Origin: CAYWMD01 sp964458575
GTDB lineage: Bacteria > Verrucomicrobiota > Verrucomicrobiia > Limisphaerales > JADLHS01
DNA: 64,000 bases
Direction of reading: 5' to 3'
Assembly: GCA_964458575.1 (NCBI GenBank)
Contig: CAYWMD010000002.1
Location: forward strand, 124,001-188,000
Notes under the pieces: generated by a model
Databases searched by the model: none
What the model was told of the DNA's origin: nothing
What the model saw: only the letters and a program-made list of their open reading frames with translations
In this document: positions 25,156 through 33,673 of the stretch, in pieces
How positions within the stretch are numbered: position 1 is the stretch's first letter
Layout of the letters: each line of letters opens with the position of its first letter
Made by a program: the position numbers and the translations under genes

Positions 25156-26697
25156 ATGGCGCTGCTCGAAACCATGTTGCCGGCGGCGAGCGCAGCGCCC
25201 GCGGCGGACGGGGGACAGCCTTTCCCGCACGTACCGCAGGCGCCGCAGGCGGAATCCAATGATCACTTTCACACCGTGATGCAGCGCGCGTTGAACGGGG
25301 GACGCCAGAAGTCAGGTGCGGAGGAAAGCGCCCCCACTTCCGAAGCCGGGAGGATTCAAGCCGAGTGCAATCAGCAGGACGAATCGGACGCCGCCGCGAA
25401 AAGCGGCCGCATCGCGCGGTTTCACCGACATTGCCAACCGGTTGCCAGCCTCGAGAAAGCACCGATGGATGGGCCTGAAAGTGCTGCACAATCGGCCGAA
25501 ACGAGCGACACCCCGATTGAGGATGCATCTACGGATGCGCCGCTTGGCGACGATGCCTGCCAGGCGGCTGGCATGATTGTGATTCAACCGTTCACTCCGC
25601 TCGTGTCGCCACAATTGGTGCTGCCAACGGTCGTGACGGTCGAAGCCAGCCCCGGTTTGGACGTTGGCGCACTCAGACCAAAGTCCACGCCGGAGAACAT
25701 CGTCGTCGTTCCGGCAGCGGTTGCTGCTGCGGATGAAGCTGCCGAGGCTGCCGCCGATTCGGCGAAAACACCGCAGCCTCCCTCGACGCCCCGGTCTCTG
25801 CATGAAGCAACCATTTTTGGAGCTCCCGCAATCTCACCGCCCAATGCGAATCCAATTACCGCGAGGCCCGCTGCTGGAGAAAACGAAGCGCAATTGAATG
25901 GTTTGTTACCAGCCGAGGATGAAGCTGAACTCGACGCGACGGGGCAGGGGAACTTGTCACGCGTTGAACCCCAAGACCCTCATGGCATATCCGCTGCTAA
26001 AATGGATATCGCGATGAAAAACGCGGATAAAATGAAAGAAACTGCCGGGCGGACCGAGCAAGAATTGCCGGCGCCTGCAACGTTTGCCGCTCGTGAGTTG
26101 CTGCCCCGCCCACCGGGCAGCGCACGAGCTGTTTCTCCGCGCAATGAAAGTCCGGTTGATGCAACTGCCATCGCTCTCCACCCCGACGCCAGGCCGGTGG
26201 AATTCGTTGCAACGAATTCCACCGGTGCTGCGTTGGTGACGCCGGCCGTGGATTTGCGGGTGCGTAGTTTGGAGCGCACGCACGACCTGGTGACGATGCA
26301 TGCCATGCAGTTGCGAGACAGCGGCAGTGATCAGTTGCGCGTGGTGATCAAGCCGGGTGCCGGCGCGCAATTGTCGCTGGAATTGCGCACCCACGAGGGC
26401 GGCATCGAGGTGCAAGCCCAATTGCAGCGGGGCGATCCCGAATATTTCCAGCAGCATTGGCCGGAATTGCAGCAACGCTTGGAAGCGCGCGGGGTGCGGC
26501 TCGCGCCGTTGAACACCGGCACACATTTTTCCAGCGGCGACCATCACTCTCACCAGCAACACAGCCAGTCGGCCGAGGCGGAGGCCTTTGCGGCCGGGGC
26601 GTTCGCGGAATTCGCGCTGGCGGGCTCGATGACCGAGTCGCCGAATCGGTCGTCCGCACGAATTCGCCCGCACCGTGGCTGGCAATCCTGGGCTTGA
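25156..26697 (+). CDS. fliK: Flagellar hook-length control protein FliK
   Basis: 513 residues. The N-terminal two-thirds is a Pro/Ala/Glu-rich unstructured ruler region. The C-terminal Flg_hook domain (about 370-460) is recognisable: MQLRDSGSDQLRVVIKPGAGAQLSLELRTHEGGIEVQAQLQRGDPEYFQQHWPELQQRLEARGVRLAPL. FliK measures hook length and switches FlhB specificity; FlhB is encoded at 32582. A sigma-54-like site lies inside the gene at 25983-25999, three bases before an in-frame ATG (26002), from which a product of about 231 residues with the intact Flg_hook domain could be made. Confidence 0.9.
   Translation: MALLETMLPAASAAPAADGGQPFPHVPQAPQAESNDHFHTVMQRALNGGRQKSGAEESAPTSEAGRIQAECNQQDESDAAAKSGRIARFHRHCQPVASLEKAPMDGPESAAQSAETSDTPIEDASTDAPLGDDACQAAGMIVIQPFTPLVSPQLVLPTVVTVEASPGLDVGALRPKSTPENIVVVPAAVAAADEAAEAAADSAKTPQPPSTPRSLHEATIFGAPAISPPNANPITARPAAGENEAQLNGLLPAEDEAELDATGQGNLSRVEPQDPHGISAAKMDIAMKNADKMKETAGRTEQELPAPATFAARELLPRPPGSARAVSPRNESPVDATAIALHPDARPVEFVATNSTGAALVTPAVDLRVRSLERTHDLVTMHAMQLRDSGSDQLRVVIKPGAGAQLSLELRTHEGGIEVQAQLQRGDPEYFQQHWPELQQRLEARGVRLAPLNTGTHFSSGDHHSHQQHSQSAEAEAFAAGAFAEFALAGSMTESPNRSSARIRPHRGWQSWA
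25983..25999 (+). promoter_or_regulatory. Intragenic sigma-54-like promoter within fliK
   Basis: TGGCATATCCGCTGCTA, GG (25984-25985) and GC (25996-25997) 10 bases apart. The 20 bases CATGGCATATCCGCTGCTAA differ at one position from the site before flgF (40151-40169 region). An in-frame ATG of fliK follows at 26002. Such near identity is unlikely to reflect coding constraint alone. It could drive flgD and the downstream hook genes. Confidence 0.6.
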
Positions 26698-26700
26698 TTT

Positions 26701-27135
26701 ATGTCAGTGAACGCAACCAGTTATATCAACAGCGGCCTGCTAACCGATTCGGATGGCTCCTCGCGTGTGCCGGCGAAGATTTTGACCCAGGATGACTTCC
26801 TGAAATTGCTCGTCACGCAGATGACATCGCAGGACCCGCTGAATCCCAAGACGGACACGGATATGGCGGCGCAAATGGCGCAGTTCTCCGCTCTCGAACA
26901 ATCGAGCGGCATGGCTTCCAGCCTGAGCTCGCTACTGGCACAACAACAGATTTTGCAGGCGAACGGGCTGCTCGGCCGGACGGTCGAGCTTCAGTTGGAT
27001 TCACAAACCAGCCTGCTTGGCACGGTGGACGCCGTGCAAATCGAGTCCGGCACGCCGAAAGTCGTGGTAAATGGTGTTTCATACGATCTGAGCCAGGTGC
27101 GAACGATAACCCCGGCGGCGGCACCCGCCACCTAA
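26701..27135 (+). CDS. flgD: Flagellar hook assembly protein FlgD
   Basis: 144 residues. FlgD is the hook cap that guides FlgE polymerisation. The N-terminal signature is intact: LTQDDFLKLLVTQMTSQDPLNPKTDTDMAAQMAQFSALEQSSGM. Then GLLGRTVELQLDSQTSLLGTVDAVQIESGTPKVVVNGVSYDLSQVRTI, the short Tudor-like C-terminal part. The protein is short compared with enterobacterial FlgD (about 230) and lacks the Fn3-like domain. Three bases after fliK. Confidence 0.95.
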   Translation: MSVNATSYINSGLLTDSDGSSRVPAKILTQDDFLKLLVTQMTSQDPLNPKTDTDMAAQMAQFSALEQSSGMASSLSSLLAQQQILQANGLLGRTVELQLDSQTSLLGTVDAVQIESGTPKVVVNGVSYDLSQVRTITPAAAPAT

Positions 27136-27156
27136 CCCCAACCCAAAGGAGATTCC

Positions 27157-27408
27157 ATGTTGCGCACAATACCGACCGGCCAGGTGAGAATGTTTCAGTC
27201 CGACCCGAAGCTGACAGAGATTCGGAACAACATGGCCCGGGCCATGATCGGCCGGATCGTGCTCTTGTCTGCCGGCGCATGCCGTACCGCGCACGGCCTG
27301 GTGACCGCGGTCATTGCGGATTCGGGAATTCCGAAGCTCGTAGTGGGCGGGGCGAAGTATGATTTGAACCAGGTGCTCACCGTCACGCCCGCCGCGCTGG
27401 GTTGTTAA
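27157..27408 (+). CDS. Small paralogue of the FlgD C-terminal domain
   Basis: 83 residues with a strong Shine-Dalgarno (AAAGGAG, 27147-27153). The last 57 residues align with the FlgD tail: GRIVLLSAGACRTAHGLVTAV / SGIPKLVVGGAKYDLNQVLTVTPAA against GRTVELQL...LLGTVDAVQIESGTPKVVVNGVSYDLSQVRTITPAA. The N-terminal FlgD cap motif is absent. It may have arisen by partial tandem duplication of flgD; it might modify the hook cap or switch, but no function is known. It is 21 bases after flgD and before flgE. Confidence 0.75.
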   Translation: MLRTIPTGQVRMFQSDPKLTEIRNNMARAMIGRIVLLSAGACRTAHGLVTAVIADSGIPKLVVGGAKYDLNQVLTVTPAALGC

Positions 27409-27431
27409 CCAAAGATAGAACCACAAGACTT

Positions 27432-28256
27432 ATGTTGAGATCACTCAATTCCGGCGTCAGCGCCATGCAGCAGTTTCAGCAACGCATGGACGTGATCGGG
27501 AACAATATCGCCAACGTCAACACCACGGGCTTCAAAGGCGCCCGCGTGGATTTTGAAGATGCCTTGAGCCAGACCCTGGGCGGCGGCGCGGGCGGCATCC
27601 CGATGCAGGTCGGCACCGGCGTCGGCACCAGCGCCATCACCAATCAATTCATCCAGGGCGCCATCAGCCAGACGGGCAAGGCGACGGACATGGCGGTGTC
27701 GGGCGACGGATTTTTCGTCGTGCGCGACGTCGTGAACGATTCGGAATACGCCACGCGCGACGGCGCGTTTCATCTCGATACCAGCGGCTATCTGGTCAAT
27801 GGCAGCGGGATGCGGGTGCAGGGTTTCTCCGACGCGGGCCTGACCACGCGGGGCGACCTGCAGATTGACAACACCGGCGCGCCGGGCGGGTCCACTTCGG
27901 CGGTCAAATCGTTCACCGTGGATTCGTCAGGGCTGGTGAGTGTGATGCTGGAGGATGGCACGACGTTCACGCGGGGGCAGGTGCTGTTGCAAAAGTTTCA
28001 AAGCCCGCAGGCGTTGACGAAGGAGGGCGGCAATCTTTATTCGGGACTGGCGAATGCGGGCCCGTTGAGTCAACCCGATGTCCCCGGCTCCAACGGCATG
28101 GGCGTGTTGATCACCGGCGCGCTGGAAATGTCAAACGTGGACCTCGCCAATGAATTTTCATCGCTCATCACCACGCAACGGGCCTTTCAGGCCAGTGCGC
28201 GCGTCATTACGACCAGCGATGAAATCCTCCAGGAACTCGTCAACCTGAAACGCTAA
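27432..28256 (+). CDS. flgE: Flagellar hook protein FlgE
   Basis: 274 residues from the ATG at 27432 (the earlier open frame adds 10 residues without support). N-terminal rod/hook motif: MLRSLNSGVSAMQQFQQRMDVIGNNIANVNTTGFKGARVDFED; C-terminal SNVDLANEFSSLITTQRAFQASARVITTSDEILQELVNLKR. Called FlgE rather than FlgG or FlgF because it follows flgD, because the separate flgF and flgG genes stand at 40183 and 40951, and because of the hook-type FKGARVDF segment. It is short for a hook protein (often about 400), lacking large outer domains, so a thin hook is expected. Confidence 0.9.
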   Translation: MLRSLNSGVSAMQQFQQRMDVIGNNIANVNTTGFKGARVDFEDALSQTLGGGAGGIPMQVGTGVGTSAITNQFIQGAISQTGKATDMAVSGDGFFVVRDVVNDSEYATRDGAFHLDTSGYLVNGSGMRVQGFSDAGLTTRGDLQIDNTGAPGGSTSAVKSFTVDSSGLVSVMLEDGTTFTRGQVLLQKFQSPQALTKEGGNLYSGLANAGPLSQPDVPGSNGMGVLITGALEMSNVDLANEFSSLITTQRAFQASARVITTSDEILQELVNLKR

Positions 28257-28262
28257 ACCACC

Positions 28263-28808
28263 ATGGCCACCGATCGCACCAATTCCACTCCGGGCGGAGA
28301 AGAAGCCGCGGCGCCCGCACCCGCAACCCCCGCCCCGGGCGGTTTCAAAGCCTGGCTGCCGTTGGTCATCGCGATTTTGCTCATGCCGGCCCTGGCGTTT
28401 GCAATGACGCAGTTCATCTTGCTGCCCCGCCTGCAAAAGGGGTTGGGCATCACGCCGGCCGTCAGCGAAGCCAGCGGTTCAACCGACAAGGAACATTCCG
28501 ACGGCAAACGCGTTTCGGTGACGATGAACAAGTTGCTGGTCAACGTCGCCGGCACCATGGGCGCGCGTTACCTCCTGGTCAGTGTCTCGGTCGTCAGTTC
28601 CGACGCGAAGTTCAAGGAAAAAATGGAGGCGCACGATCCTGAGCTTCGCGACATGGCGATGGGCACGCTTGCCACCAAGACGTTGGCCGACCTCGAAAAG
28701 CCCGGGGCGCGCAATCTCATCCGCACCGAATTGATTTCCGGTTTCAACAACATCCTGGGCGAGGCGATGGTGCAGGAAATCTACCTCACCGAGTTTGCGA
28801 TCCAGTAG
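28263..28808 (+). CDS. fliL: Flagellar basal body-associated protein FliL
   Basis: 181 residues. One membrane segment (about 23-45, FKAWLPLVIAILLMPALAFAMTQF) follows a Pro/Ala-rich cytoplasmic start; the periplasmic part holds MNKLLVNVAGTMGARYLLVSVSVVSSDAKFKEKMEAHDPELRDMAMGTLATKTLADLEKPGARNLIRTELISGFNNIL, typical of FliL. It supports stator function around the rotor. It lies six bases after flgE and directly before fliM, the usual fliL-fliM-fliN order. Confidence 0.95.
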   Translation: MATDRTNSTPGGEEAAAPAPATPAPGGFKAWLPLVIAILLMPALAFAMTQFILLPRLQKGLGITPAVSEASGSTDKEHSDGKRVSVTMNKLLVNVAGTMGARYLLVSVSVVSSDAKFKEKMEAHDPELRDMAMGTLATKTLADLEKPGARNLIRTELISGFNNILGEAMVQEIYLTEFAIQ

Positions 28809-28813
28809 CCGCC

Positions 28814-29791
28814 ATGAGCGCACCCACCTCTCCGATCCAGTCGGGCGACGCACCTGCGGGCGCGGCGGAAGATGTGTATGTGCTGACGGCCAGGGGCGAT
28901 CGCGAACGCAGGAACGCCAACGCGATTCGCGGGCATGATTTCAGGCAGTCCGGCTTTCTCGCCCCGAGTGAACTGCGCCGTATCCGCCAGCGCCAGGAGC
29001 AGTTTGTCCGCTCGCTGGCGGCCCGGCTGGCGATTTTCCTGCGGCTGGAGTTCACGGTCCAGCTTTCCAAGGTCCAGATCGTCGGCTACCAAAAGTTCAC
29101 CGAGCGTCTTCCCAATCCCACGCACATCACTTTGTTCAAAACCGACCCGCTGAAGGGCGTGGGTTTGCTCGTCATTCCCCCGCGGCTGGGCCTGACGCTC
29201 GTGGATCGCCTGCTGGGCGGTCCGGGCCAGATGCCGGAACAGGACCACGAACTGACCGAGATCGAAATTGCCCTCATTGACCAGGCTGCCACCCTGTTGC
29301 TCAACGAATGGTGCACGCACTGGCCCGAACTGCGCGAGTTGCGTCCAGCGTTGCTCGGGCACGAAAACAACAGCCGCTACCTGCAAACGGCGACCCCGGA
29401 TACGGCAATGATGGTCCTGACGATGGAAGCCGGCGTTGCCGAGAAGCTGGAGCAAATCCAGTTGGTTTTCCCGTACGCCACCATCGAGCCGCTGGTGCGG
29501 CTGCTCGCGCCCGCGCTGCCCGGCACCGACGCCGCGCCCGCGCGCAGCGCCCGGTTGCAGTGGAACACGGAATTCGACGACGTCACCGTGCCGGTCAGCG
29601 CCGAATGGAGCGGTTTGAAATTGTCGGCCGGCGACATCACCCGCCTCAAACCCGGCGACGTGGTGATGCTCGACCCGGCGTGCGCGGCGCAAGTGCAGCT
29701 TCGGCTCAGTCAAGTGCCCAAGTTTTCGGGCCGGCCCGGCACGTCCGGCGGCAAATGGGCCGTGCAACTCATCAGTGCCCTCGCGGATTGA
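28814..29791 (+). CDS. fliM: Flagellar motor switch protein FliM
   Basis: 325 residues. FliM is the C-ring protein that binds CheY-P in chemotactic bacteria. The middle CheC/FliM-like region shows GVGLLVIPPRLGLTLVDRLLGGPG and TEIEIALIDQAATLLLNEWCTHW; the C-terminal SpoA domain ends in GDVVMLDP. The N-terminal EIDALL-type CheY-binding peptide is not obvious: the start is Pro/Ala-rich and then reads RGHDFRQSGFLAPSELRRIRQ. Whether CheY-P binds here is open, and no cheY is seen in the window. Confidence 0.94.
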   Translation: MSAPTSPIQSGDAPAGAAEDVYVLTARGDRERRNANAIRGHDFRQSGFLAPSELRRIRQRQEQFVRSLAARLAIFLRLEFTVQLSKVQIVGYQKFTERLPNPTHITLFKTDPLKGVGLLVIPPRLGLTLVDRLLGGPGQMPEQDHELTEIEIALIDQAATLLLNEWCTHWPELRELRPALLGHENNSRYLQTATPDTAMMVLTMEAGVAEKLEQIQLVFPYATIEPLVRLLAPALPGTDAAPARSARLQWNTEFDDVTVPVSAEWSGLKLSAGDITRLKPGDVVMLDPACAAQVQLRLSQVPKFSGRPGTSGGKWAVQLISALAD

Positions 29792-29800
29792 CTTTTTTAC

Positions 29801-30070
29801 ATGAACGCCATTGCTGAAAATCCTGCCAATCTAAATCTCGTGCTCGACGTGCCGGTCAGCCTGACGATTGAACTCGGCGGCGCGCGGTTGCCCATGCGGG
29901 AAGTGCTCCAACTCAATGTTGGCTCCGTCGTGCAACTGGACAAACCCGCCGATGCGCCGGTGGAATTGAGCGTGAACGGCAAGCTCATCGCGCGGGGCGA
30001 AGTCGTGGTGATCGAAGACCGCTTTGGCGTGAAAATCACCGAGGTCATTGGTCTCGCCTCGGCCGCCTGA
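29801..30070 (+). CDS. fliN: Flagellar motor switch protein FliN
   Basis: 89 residues, a single SpoA domain: LDVPVSLTIELGGARLPMREVLQLNVGSVVQLDKPADAPVELSVNGKLIARGEVVVIEDRFGVKITEVI. FliN forms the lower part of the C-ring and receives the FliH-FliI complex. It is 9 bases after fliM. The short form is common when FliN lacks an N-terminal extension. Confidence 0.97.
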   Translation: MNAIAENPANLNLVLDVPVSLTIELGGARLPMREVLQLNVGSVVQLDKPADAPVELSVNGKLIARGEVVVIEDRFGVKITEVIGLASAA

Positions 30071-30095
30071 CGCGAATTGCCAATGCGCCAATCCC

Positions 30096-30596
30096 ATGAA
30101 CCCCCGCCTGCCAACATTGCGTCAACCCGGCGTTCCCTTTCAGACCATCGCGCGCTTTGTCGCGGTGGCGGCGGGCCTTCTCTCCGTCCTCGCGTGTCCG
30201 GCGGAAACGACCAACGCGGCGGCGATCACCCTGTCGAGTCCATCCCTTCCTGACACCGGCGTTTCCTTCATTCGCGTCATGGGCGCGCTGGCGCTGGTCA
30301 TTGGCGTATTTCTCGGCGGCGTCTGGCTGTTCCGCAACTGGCAGCGGCTGACCCTTCAACGCGGCCGCGAGCCGAAGTTGAACGTCGTCGAGGTCCGCTC
30401 GCTGGGCGGCCGGCACGCGCTTTACGTCGTCGGCTACGAACAGGAGCGCTTTCTCCTCGCCGCCTCGCCGGCGGGCGTGAACCTGCTCACCCATCTGCCG
30501 CCCACGGAAATGGCCGGCGAAGTCCCCTCAATTAAAAGCGCTCCGCCGTCGCCGTCGTTTGCCCAGGCGCTGGCGAGTGTGCTCAAAGGCAAATGA
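30096..30596 (+). CDS. fliO: Flagellar biosynthesis protein FliO
   Basis: 166 residues from the ATG at 30096. A Sec signal-like N-terminus (FVAVAAGLLSVLACPAETTNA) and a second membrane segment (about 60-78, VMGALALVIGVFLGGVWLFRNW) are followed by the cytoplasmic LNVVEVRSLGGRHALYVVGYEQERFLLAASPAGVNLL, the conserved FliO core. FliO helps assemble the FliP ring. It overlaps fliP by four bases and stands in the fliN-fliO-fliP-fliQ-fliR order. Confidence 0.93.
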   Translation: MNPRLPTLRQPGVPFQTIARFVAVAAGLLSVLACPAETTNAAAITLSSPSLPDTGVSFIRVMGALALVIGVFLGGVWLFRNWQRLTLQRGREPKLNVVEVRSLGGRHALYVVGYEQERFLLAASPAGVNLLTHLPPTEMAGEVPSIKSAPPSPSFAQALASVLKGK

Positions 30597-31456
30597 AACC
30601 GGTCCTGAACCACCGCTCGCGGAGCGCGGGCGAAACACCCGCCGCCGCATTCGTGGAAAACTCGGCGCGCCGCGGCCGGGTCGGCGACCGCCGGGCTCCG
30701 TTGACGCGATGGTTGATGCTCGCGCTCTTGTTTTTGGGCCTCGGCGCATTCACGGCTTCGGCCCAGACCAATTTCAGCACCGGCTTCGGCCCGGTACAGA
30801 TCACGCTCGGCGGGCAGAATGGCGCGCCGGACGTGGACTCGAGCATCAAGGTGCTTTTCTTCATCACGCTGCTCACGTTGGCGCCCGCGATCCTATTGTT
30901 GATGACCTGTTTCACCCGCGTCGTCATCGTTCTTTCCTTCGTTCGCACGGCCCTGCAACTCCAGGGCACACCAGCCAACCAGATCATCGTCGGTTTGTCG
31001 CTCTTCATCACCTACTTCGTCATGGCGCCAGTCTGGAACAACATCAATCGCGAAGCCCTCGCGCCGTATCAGGCGCGCCAGATTTCCGGCCAGCAGGCGC
31101 TGGATAACGCCTCGGGCCAGATCCGGGCGTTCATGCTCAAACAAACGCGGCCCAAGGACGTGGAGCTGTTCGTGGCCATGGCCAAGTTGCAGCCCACCGC
31201 GCCGGAGCAACTGCCGCTGCGCGTCGTCGTGCCCGCGTTCATCATTAGCGAGCTGCGCACGGCGTTTCAAATGGGCTTCCTGATCTTCGTGCCGTTCATC
31301 CTCATTGATCTCGTCGTGGCCACGGTGCTGATGAGCATGGGCATGATGATGATGCCGCCGATGACGATTTCATTGCCCCTGAAACTGCTGTTGTTCGTGC
31401 TGGTGGATGGCTGGGCGTTGGTCGTGCAATCGCTGGTGCGCAGCTTTGGAATGTAG
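30593..31456 (+). CDS. fliP: Flagellar type III export gate protein FliP
   Basis: 287 residues. A cleavable signal (WLMLALLFLGLGAFTASAQT) about 40 residues in fits the FliP pattern; the start could be at a later ATG, because the first 35 residues are Arg/Ala-rich. Core motifs are intact: FTRVVIVLSFVRTALQLQGTPANQIIVGLSLFITYFVMAPVW, IISELRTAFQMGFLIFVPFILIDLVVATVLMSMGMMMMPP and the LPLKLLLFVLVDGWALVVQSL end. FliP5-FliQ4-FliR1 form the export channel. Confidence 0.97.
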   Translation: MKPVLNHRSRSAGETPAAAFVENSARRGRVGDRRAPLTRWLMLALLFLGLGAFTASAQTNFSTGFGPVQITLGGQNGAPDVDSSIKVLFFITLLTLAPAILLLMTCFTRVVIVLSFVRTALQLQGTPANQIIVGLSLFITYFVMAPVWNNINREALAPYQARQISGQQALDNASGQIRAFMLKQTRPKDVELFVAMAKLQPTAPEQLPLRVVVPAFIISELRTAFQMGFLIFVPFILIDLVVATVLMSMGMMMMPPMTISLPLKLLLFVLVDGWALVVQSLVRSFGM

Positions 31457-31458
31457 CC

Positions 31459-31728
31459 ATGAACCCTGAATTCGCGATTGAGCTGTTGAAAAACATGATC
31501 TACCAGGCGCTGACCATCGCCGCGCCCATCCTGGTGGCAGCCATGGTCGTCGGCCTGGCCATCAGCCTGTTCCAGGCGGTGACGACGATTCACGAGCAAA
31601 CGCTCACGTTCGTGCCCAAGGCGCTCGCCGTGGTCGGCATTTTGTTGCTGTTGATGCCGTGGATCGTGCGATCGCTGATCCAGTTCACGACGGCGGTGAT
31701 TCAAAAAATGCCGCAGATGGTGCAATGA
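31459..31728 (+). CDS. fliQ: Flagellar type III export gate protein FliQ
   Basis: 89 residues, the standard length, with two membrane helices: AAPILVAAMVVGLAISLFQAV and ALAVVGILLLLMPWIVRSLI. The TIHEQTLTFVPK connecting motif is typical of FliQ. It starts two bases after the fliP stop. Confidence 0.97.
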   Translation: MNPEFAIELLKNMIYQALTIAAPILVAAMVVGLAISLFQAVTTIHEQTLTFVPKALAVVGILLLLMPWIVRSLIQFTTAVIQKMPQMVQ

Positions 31729-31770
31729 GGGTGTCCGGTGTCAGGCCTGGATCCTGAACCGTGATCCGAA

Positions 31771-32541
31771 ATGGAACTCAACTACTACAACTGGCTGCTG
31801 ATCTTCCTGCGCGTGGGGGCGTTCCTGTTCGTGCTGCCGTTTTTCTCGGCGGCGAACTTTCCCGCGGCGATGCGCGTGGCGCTGGCCGTGCTGGTGGCGT
31901 TGCTGTTGTCGCCACTGCTGCCGCCGTTCGCGCTGGGCCAGCGACCGCTCTTCTCGCTGTTCGGCATCATGATCCAGGAGGTGAGCATCGGCCTGCTGCT
32001 GGGCTTCGTTTCCCGCATGGTGTTTTACGCCGTGGACCTGGCCGGCAACATCATCGGCACGGAAATGGGGCTGAACCTGGCCTCCGTGTTCAATCCCCTG
32101 ACGCGCCTCACCGAGCAAACCCCGGGCATGATTTTGTTTTTCCTAGCCGCCGTCGTGATGCTGACACTGGATCTGCATCACTGGATCCTGATCGGCTTCG
32201 AACGCACTTACTTGCTCTTGCCCATGGGCAGCGCGCATCTGAGCAGCGCGTTGTTCGAGGCCGTCGTCAACCACACCAGCCGCATTTTCGTGGTCGCGAT
32301 GCAAATCTCGGCGCCGGTCATCGCCGTTTCGTTTGTCATCATGCTGGTGTTCGCGTTGCTGGGCCGCGCGGTGCCGCAAATGAACGTGTTCGTCGAAAGC
32401 TTCTCGTTCCGGATCGTCGGCGGGCTCATTGTCTTCGGTTTCACGCTGCAACTGACTGCCCAGCATGTGCTCAACTATCTGCACCGCCTGCCTGACGATC
32501 TGCTGCGTGTGGCGCAAACGATGAGCGGAGGCAACCCATGA
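31771..32541 (+). CDS. fliR: Flagellar type III export gate protein FliR
   Basis: 256 residues with six hydrophobic segments. Conserved features include LLIFLRVGAFLFVLPFFSAANFPAAMRVALAVLVALLLSPL, EVSIGLLLGFVSRMVFYAVDLAGNIIGTEMGLNLASVFNP and AVPQMNVFVESFSFRIVGGLIVF. It is the single-copy export gate subunit that packs against FlhB. It lies between fliQ and flhB with 41 bases to flhB. Confidence 0.97.
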   Translation: MELNYYNWLLIFLRVGAFLFVLPFFSAANFPAAMRVALAVLVALLLSPLLPPFALGQRPLFSLFGIMIQEVSIGLLLGFVSRMVFYAVDLAGNIIGTEMGLNLASVFNPLTRLTEQTPGMILFFLAAVVMLTLDLHHWILIGFERTYLLLPMGSAHLSSALFEAVVNHTSRIFVVAMQISAPVIAVSFVIMLVFALLGRAVPQMNVFVESFSFRIVGGLIVFGFTLQLTAQHVLNYLHRLPDDLLRVAQTMSGGNP

Positions 32542-32581
32542 ACGCGCGCGCCGGCCAACCACCGGCGCCGCACCACCGGCC

Positions 32582-33664
32582 ATGAGCGAACCTCGCGGCG
32601 AAAAAACCGAGCAACCCACGCCCCGCAAGCTGGAAGAAGCCCTCAAGCAGGGGCAGATCGCGCGCAGCCCGGAGGTGCAGACGGTCTTTGTCCTGATGGG
32701 CGGATTGGGGGCGCTGGCTCTTACCGGTCAGGAGGTCTGGCAACATCTCGTCGGCACGACGGTGATCACGCTCGGTCATTTGCATGACACGCCGTTGAGC
32801 GCGGGTTCGCTGCAAGGCTACGGCATCACCGGCACGTTGCTGCTCCTGAAGTGTGCGGGGCCGGTCGTGCTGGCCACGGCGATGGCGGGGTTGCTCGCCG
32901 GCGCCATCCAGAACCGCTTCAACACGGCCTCCGAGGCCCTCGAGCCCAAATGGGAGCGGCTCAACCCGGTCGAAGGTTTCAAGCGCCTCTTTTCAGTGCG
33001 CACACTTGCGCCCACGGCCATTTCCTTCGCCAAACTCGTGTTCATCATCGCGCTGACCTATTCGGAAGTGCGCAGCGTTTTGAGCGATCCCATTTTCACA
33101 ACCTCCGTCAGCGTGGCGCGCGTGGCGTCGTTCCTCGCCGAAACCAGCCTGCGGATCTTCTTCCGCGTGGGACTGGCGCTCCTGGTCATCGCCGTGGTGG
33201 ATTACACCTACCAATGGTGGCGGACGCATCGCGACCTGATGATGACGAAGGAGGAGTTGAAGGAGGAAATGAAGAACGCGGAAGGGAATCCGAAAATCAA
33301 AGCCGCGCGCCGCCGCCGCCGCGCCGTCAGCAAGGCCAAGGCATTGGCCGAAGTGCCGAAAGCCGACGTGGTGGTGACCAACCCGACGCATATCGCCGTC
33401 GCGCTGCGGTATGACCGCAAAACGATGCGGGCGCCCAAGGTGGTGGCGAAGGGCATCCGATTGAACGCGCAACGCATCCGGGAGATCGCCAGCCAACACC
33501 AGGTGCCGTTGATGGAAAACAAGCCCCTGGCGCGGATGCTGTTCAAGTATGGGCGCGTGGGTGGCGAAGTTCCTGCTCAACTCTACGCGGCGGTGGCCGA
33601 GGTCCTCGCGTGGGTCTATCGGATCAACCGCTACCGATATTTCGCGGAAGAGAATTCCGCATAA
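32582..33664 (+). CDS. flhB: Flagellar export substrate-specificity switch protein FlhB
   Basis: 360 residues. N-terminal EKTEQPTPRKLEEALKQGQIARSPEV, four membrane helices, and the cytoplasmic domain with the autocleavage motif NPTH (in DVVVTNPTHIAVALRYD, about 264-267). After cleavage FlhB switches from rod/hook to filament export under FliK control. The tail MENKPLARMLFKYGRVGGEVPAQLYAAVAEVLAWVY is canonical. Confidence 0.98.
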   Translation: MSEPRGEKTEQPTPRKLEEALKQGQIARSPEVQTVFVLMGGLGALALTGQEVWQHLVGTTVITLGHLHDTPLSAGSLQGYGITGTLLLLKCAGPVVLATAMAGLLAGAIQNRFNTASEALEPKWERLNPVEGFKRLFSVRTLAPTAISFAKLVFIIALTYSEVRSVLSDPIFTTSVSVARVASFLAETSLRIFFRVGLALLVIAVVDYTYQWWRTHRDLMMTKEELKEEMKNAEGNPKIKAARRRRRAVSKAKALAEVPKADVVVTNPTHIAVALRYDRKTMRAPKVVAKGIRLNAQRIREIASQHQVPLMENKPLARMLFKYGRVGGEVPAQLYAAVAEVLAWVYRINRYRYFAEENSA

Positions 33665-33673
33665 AACCGACTC

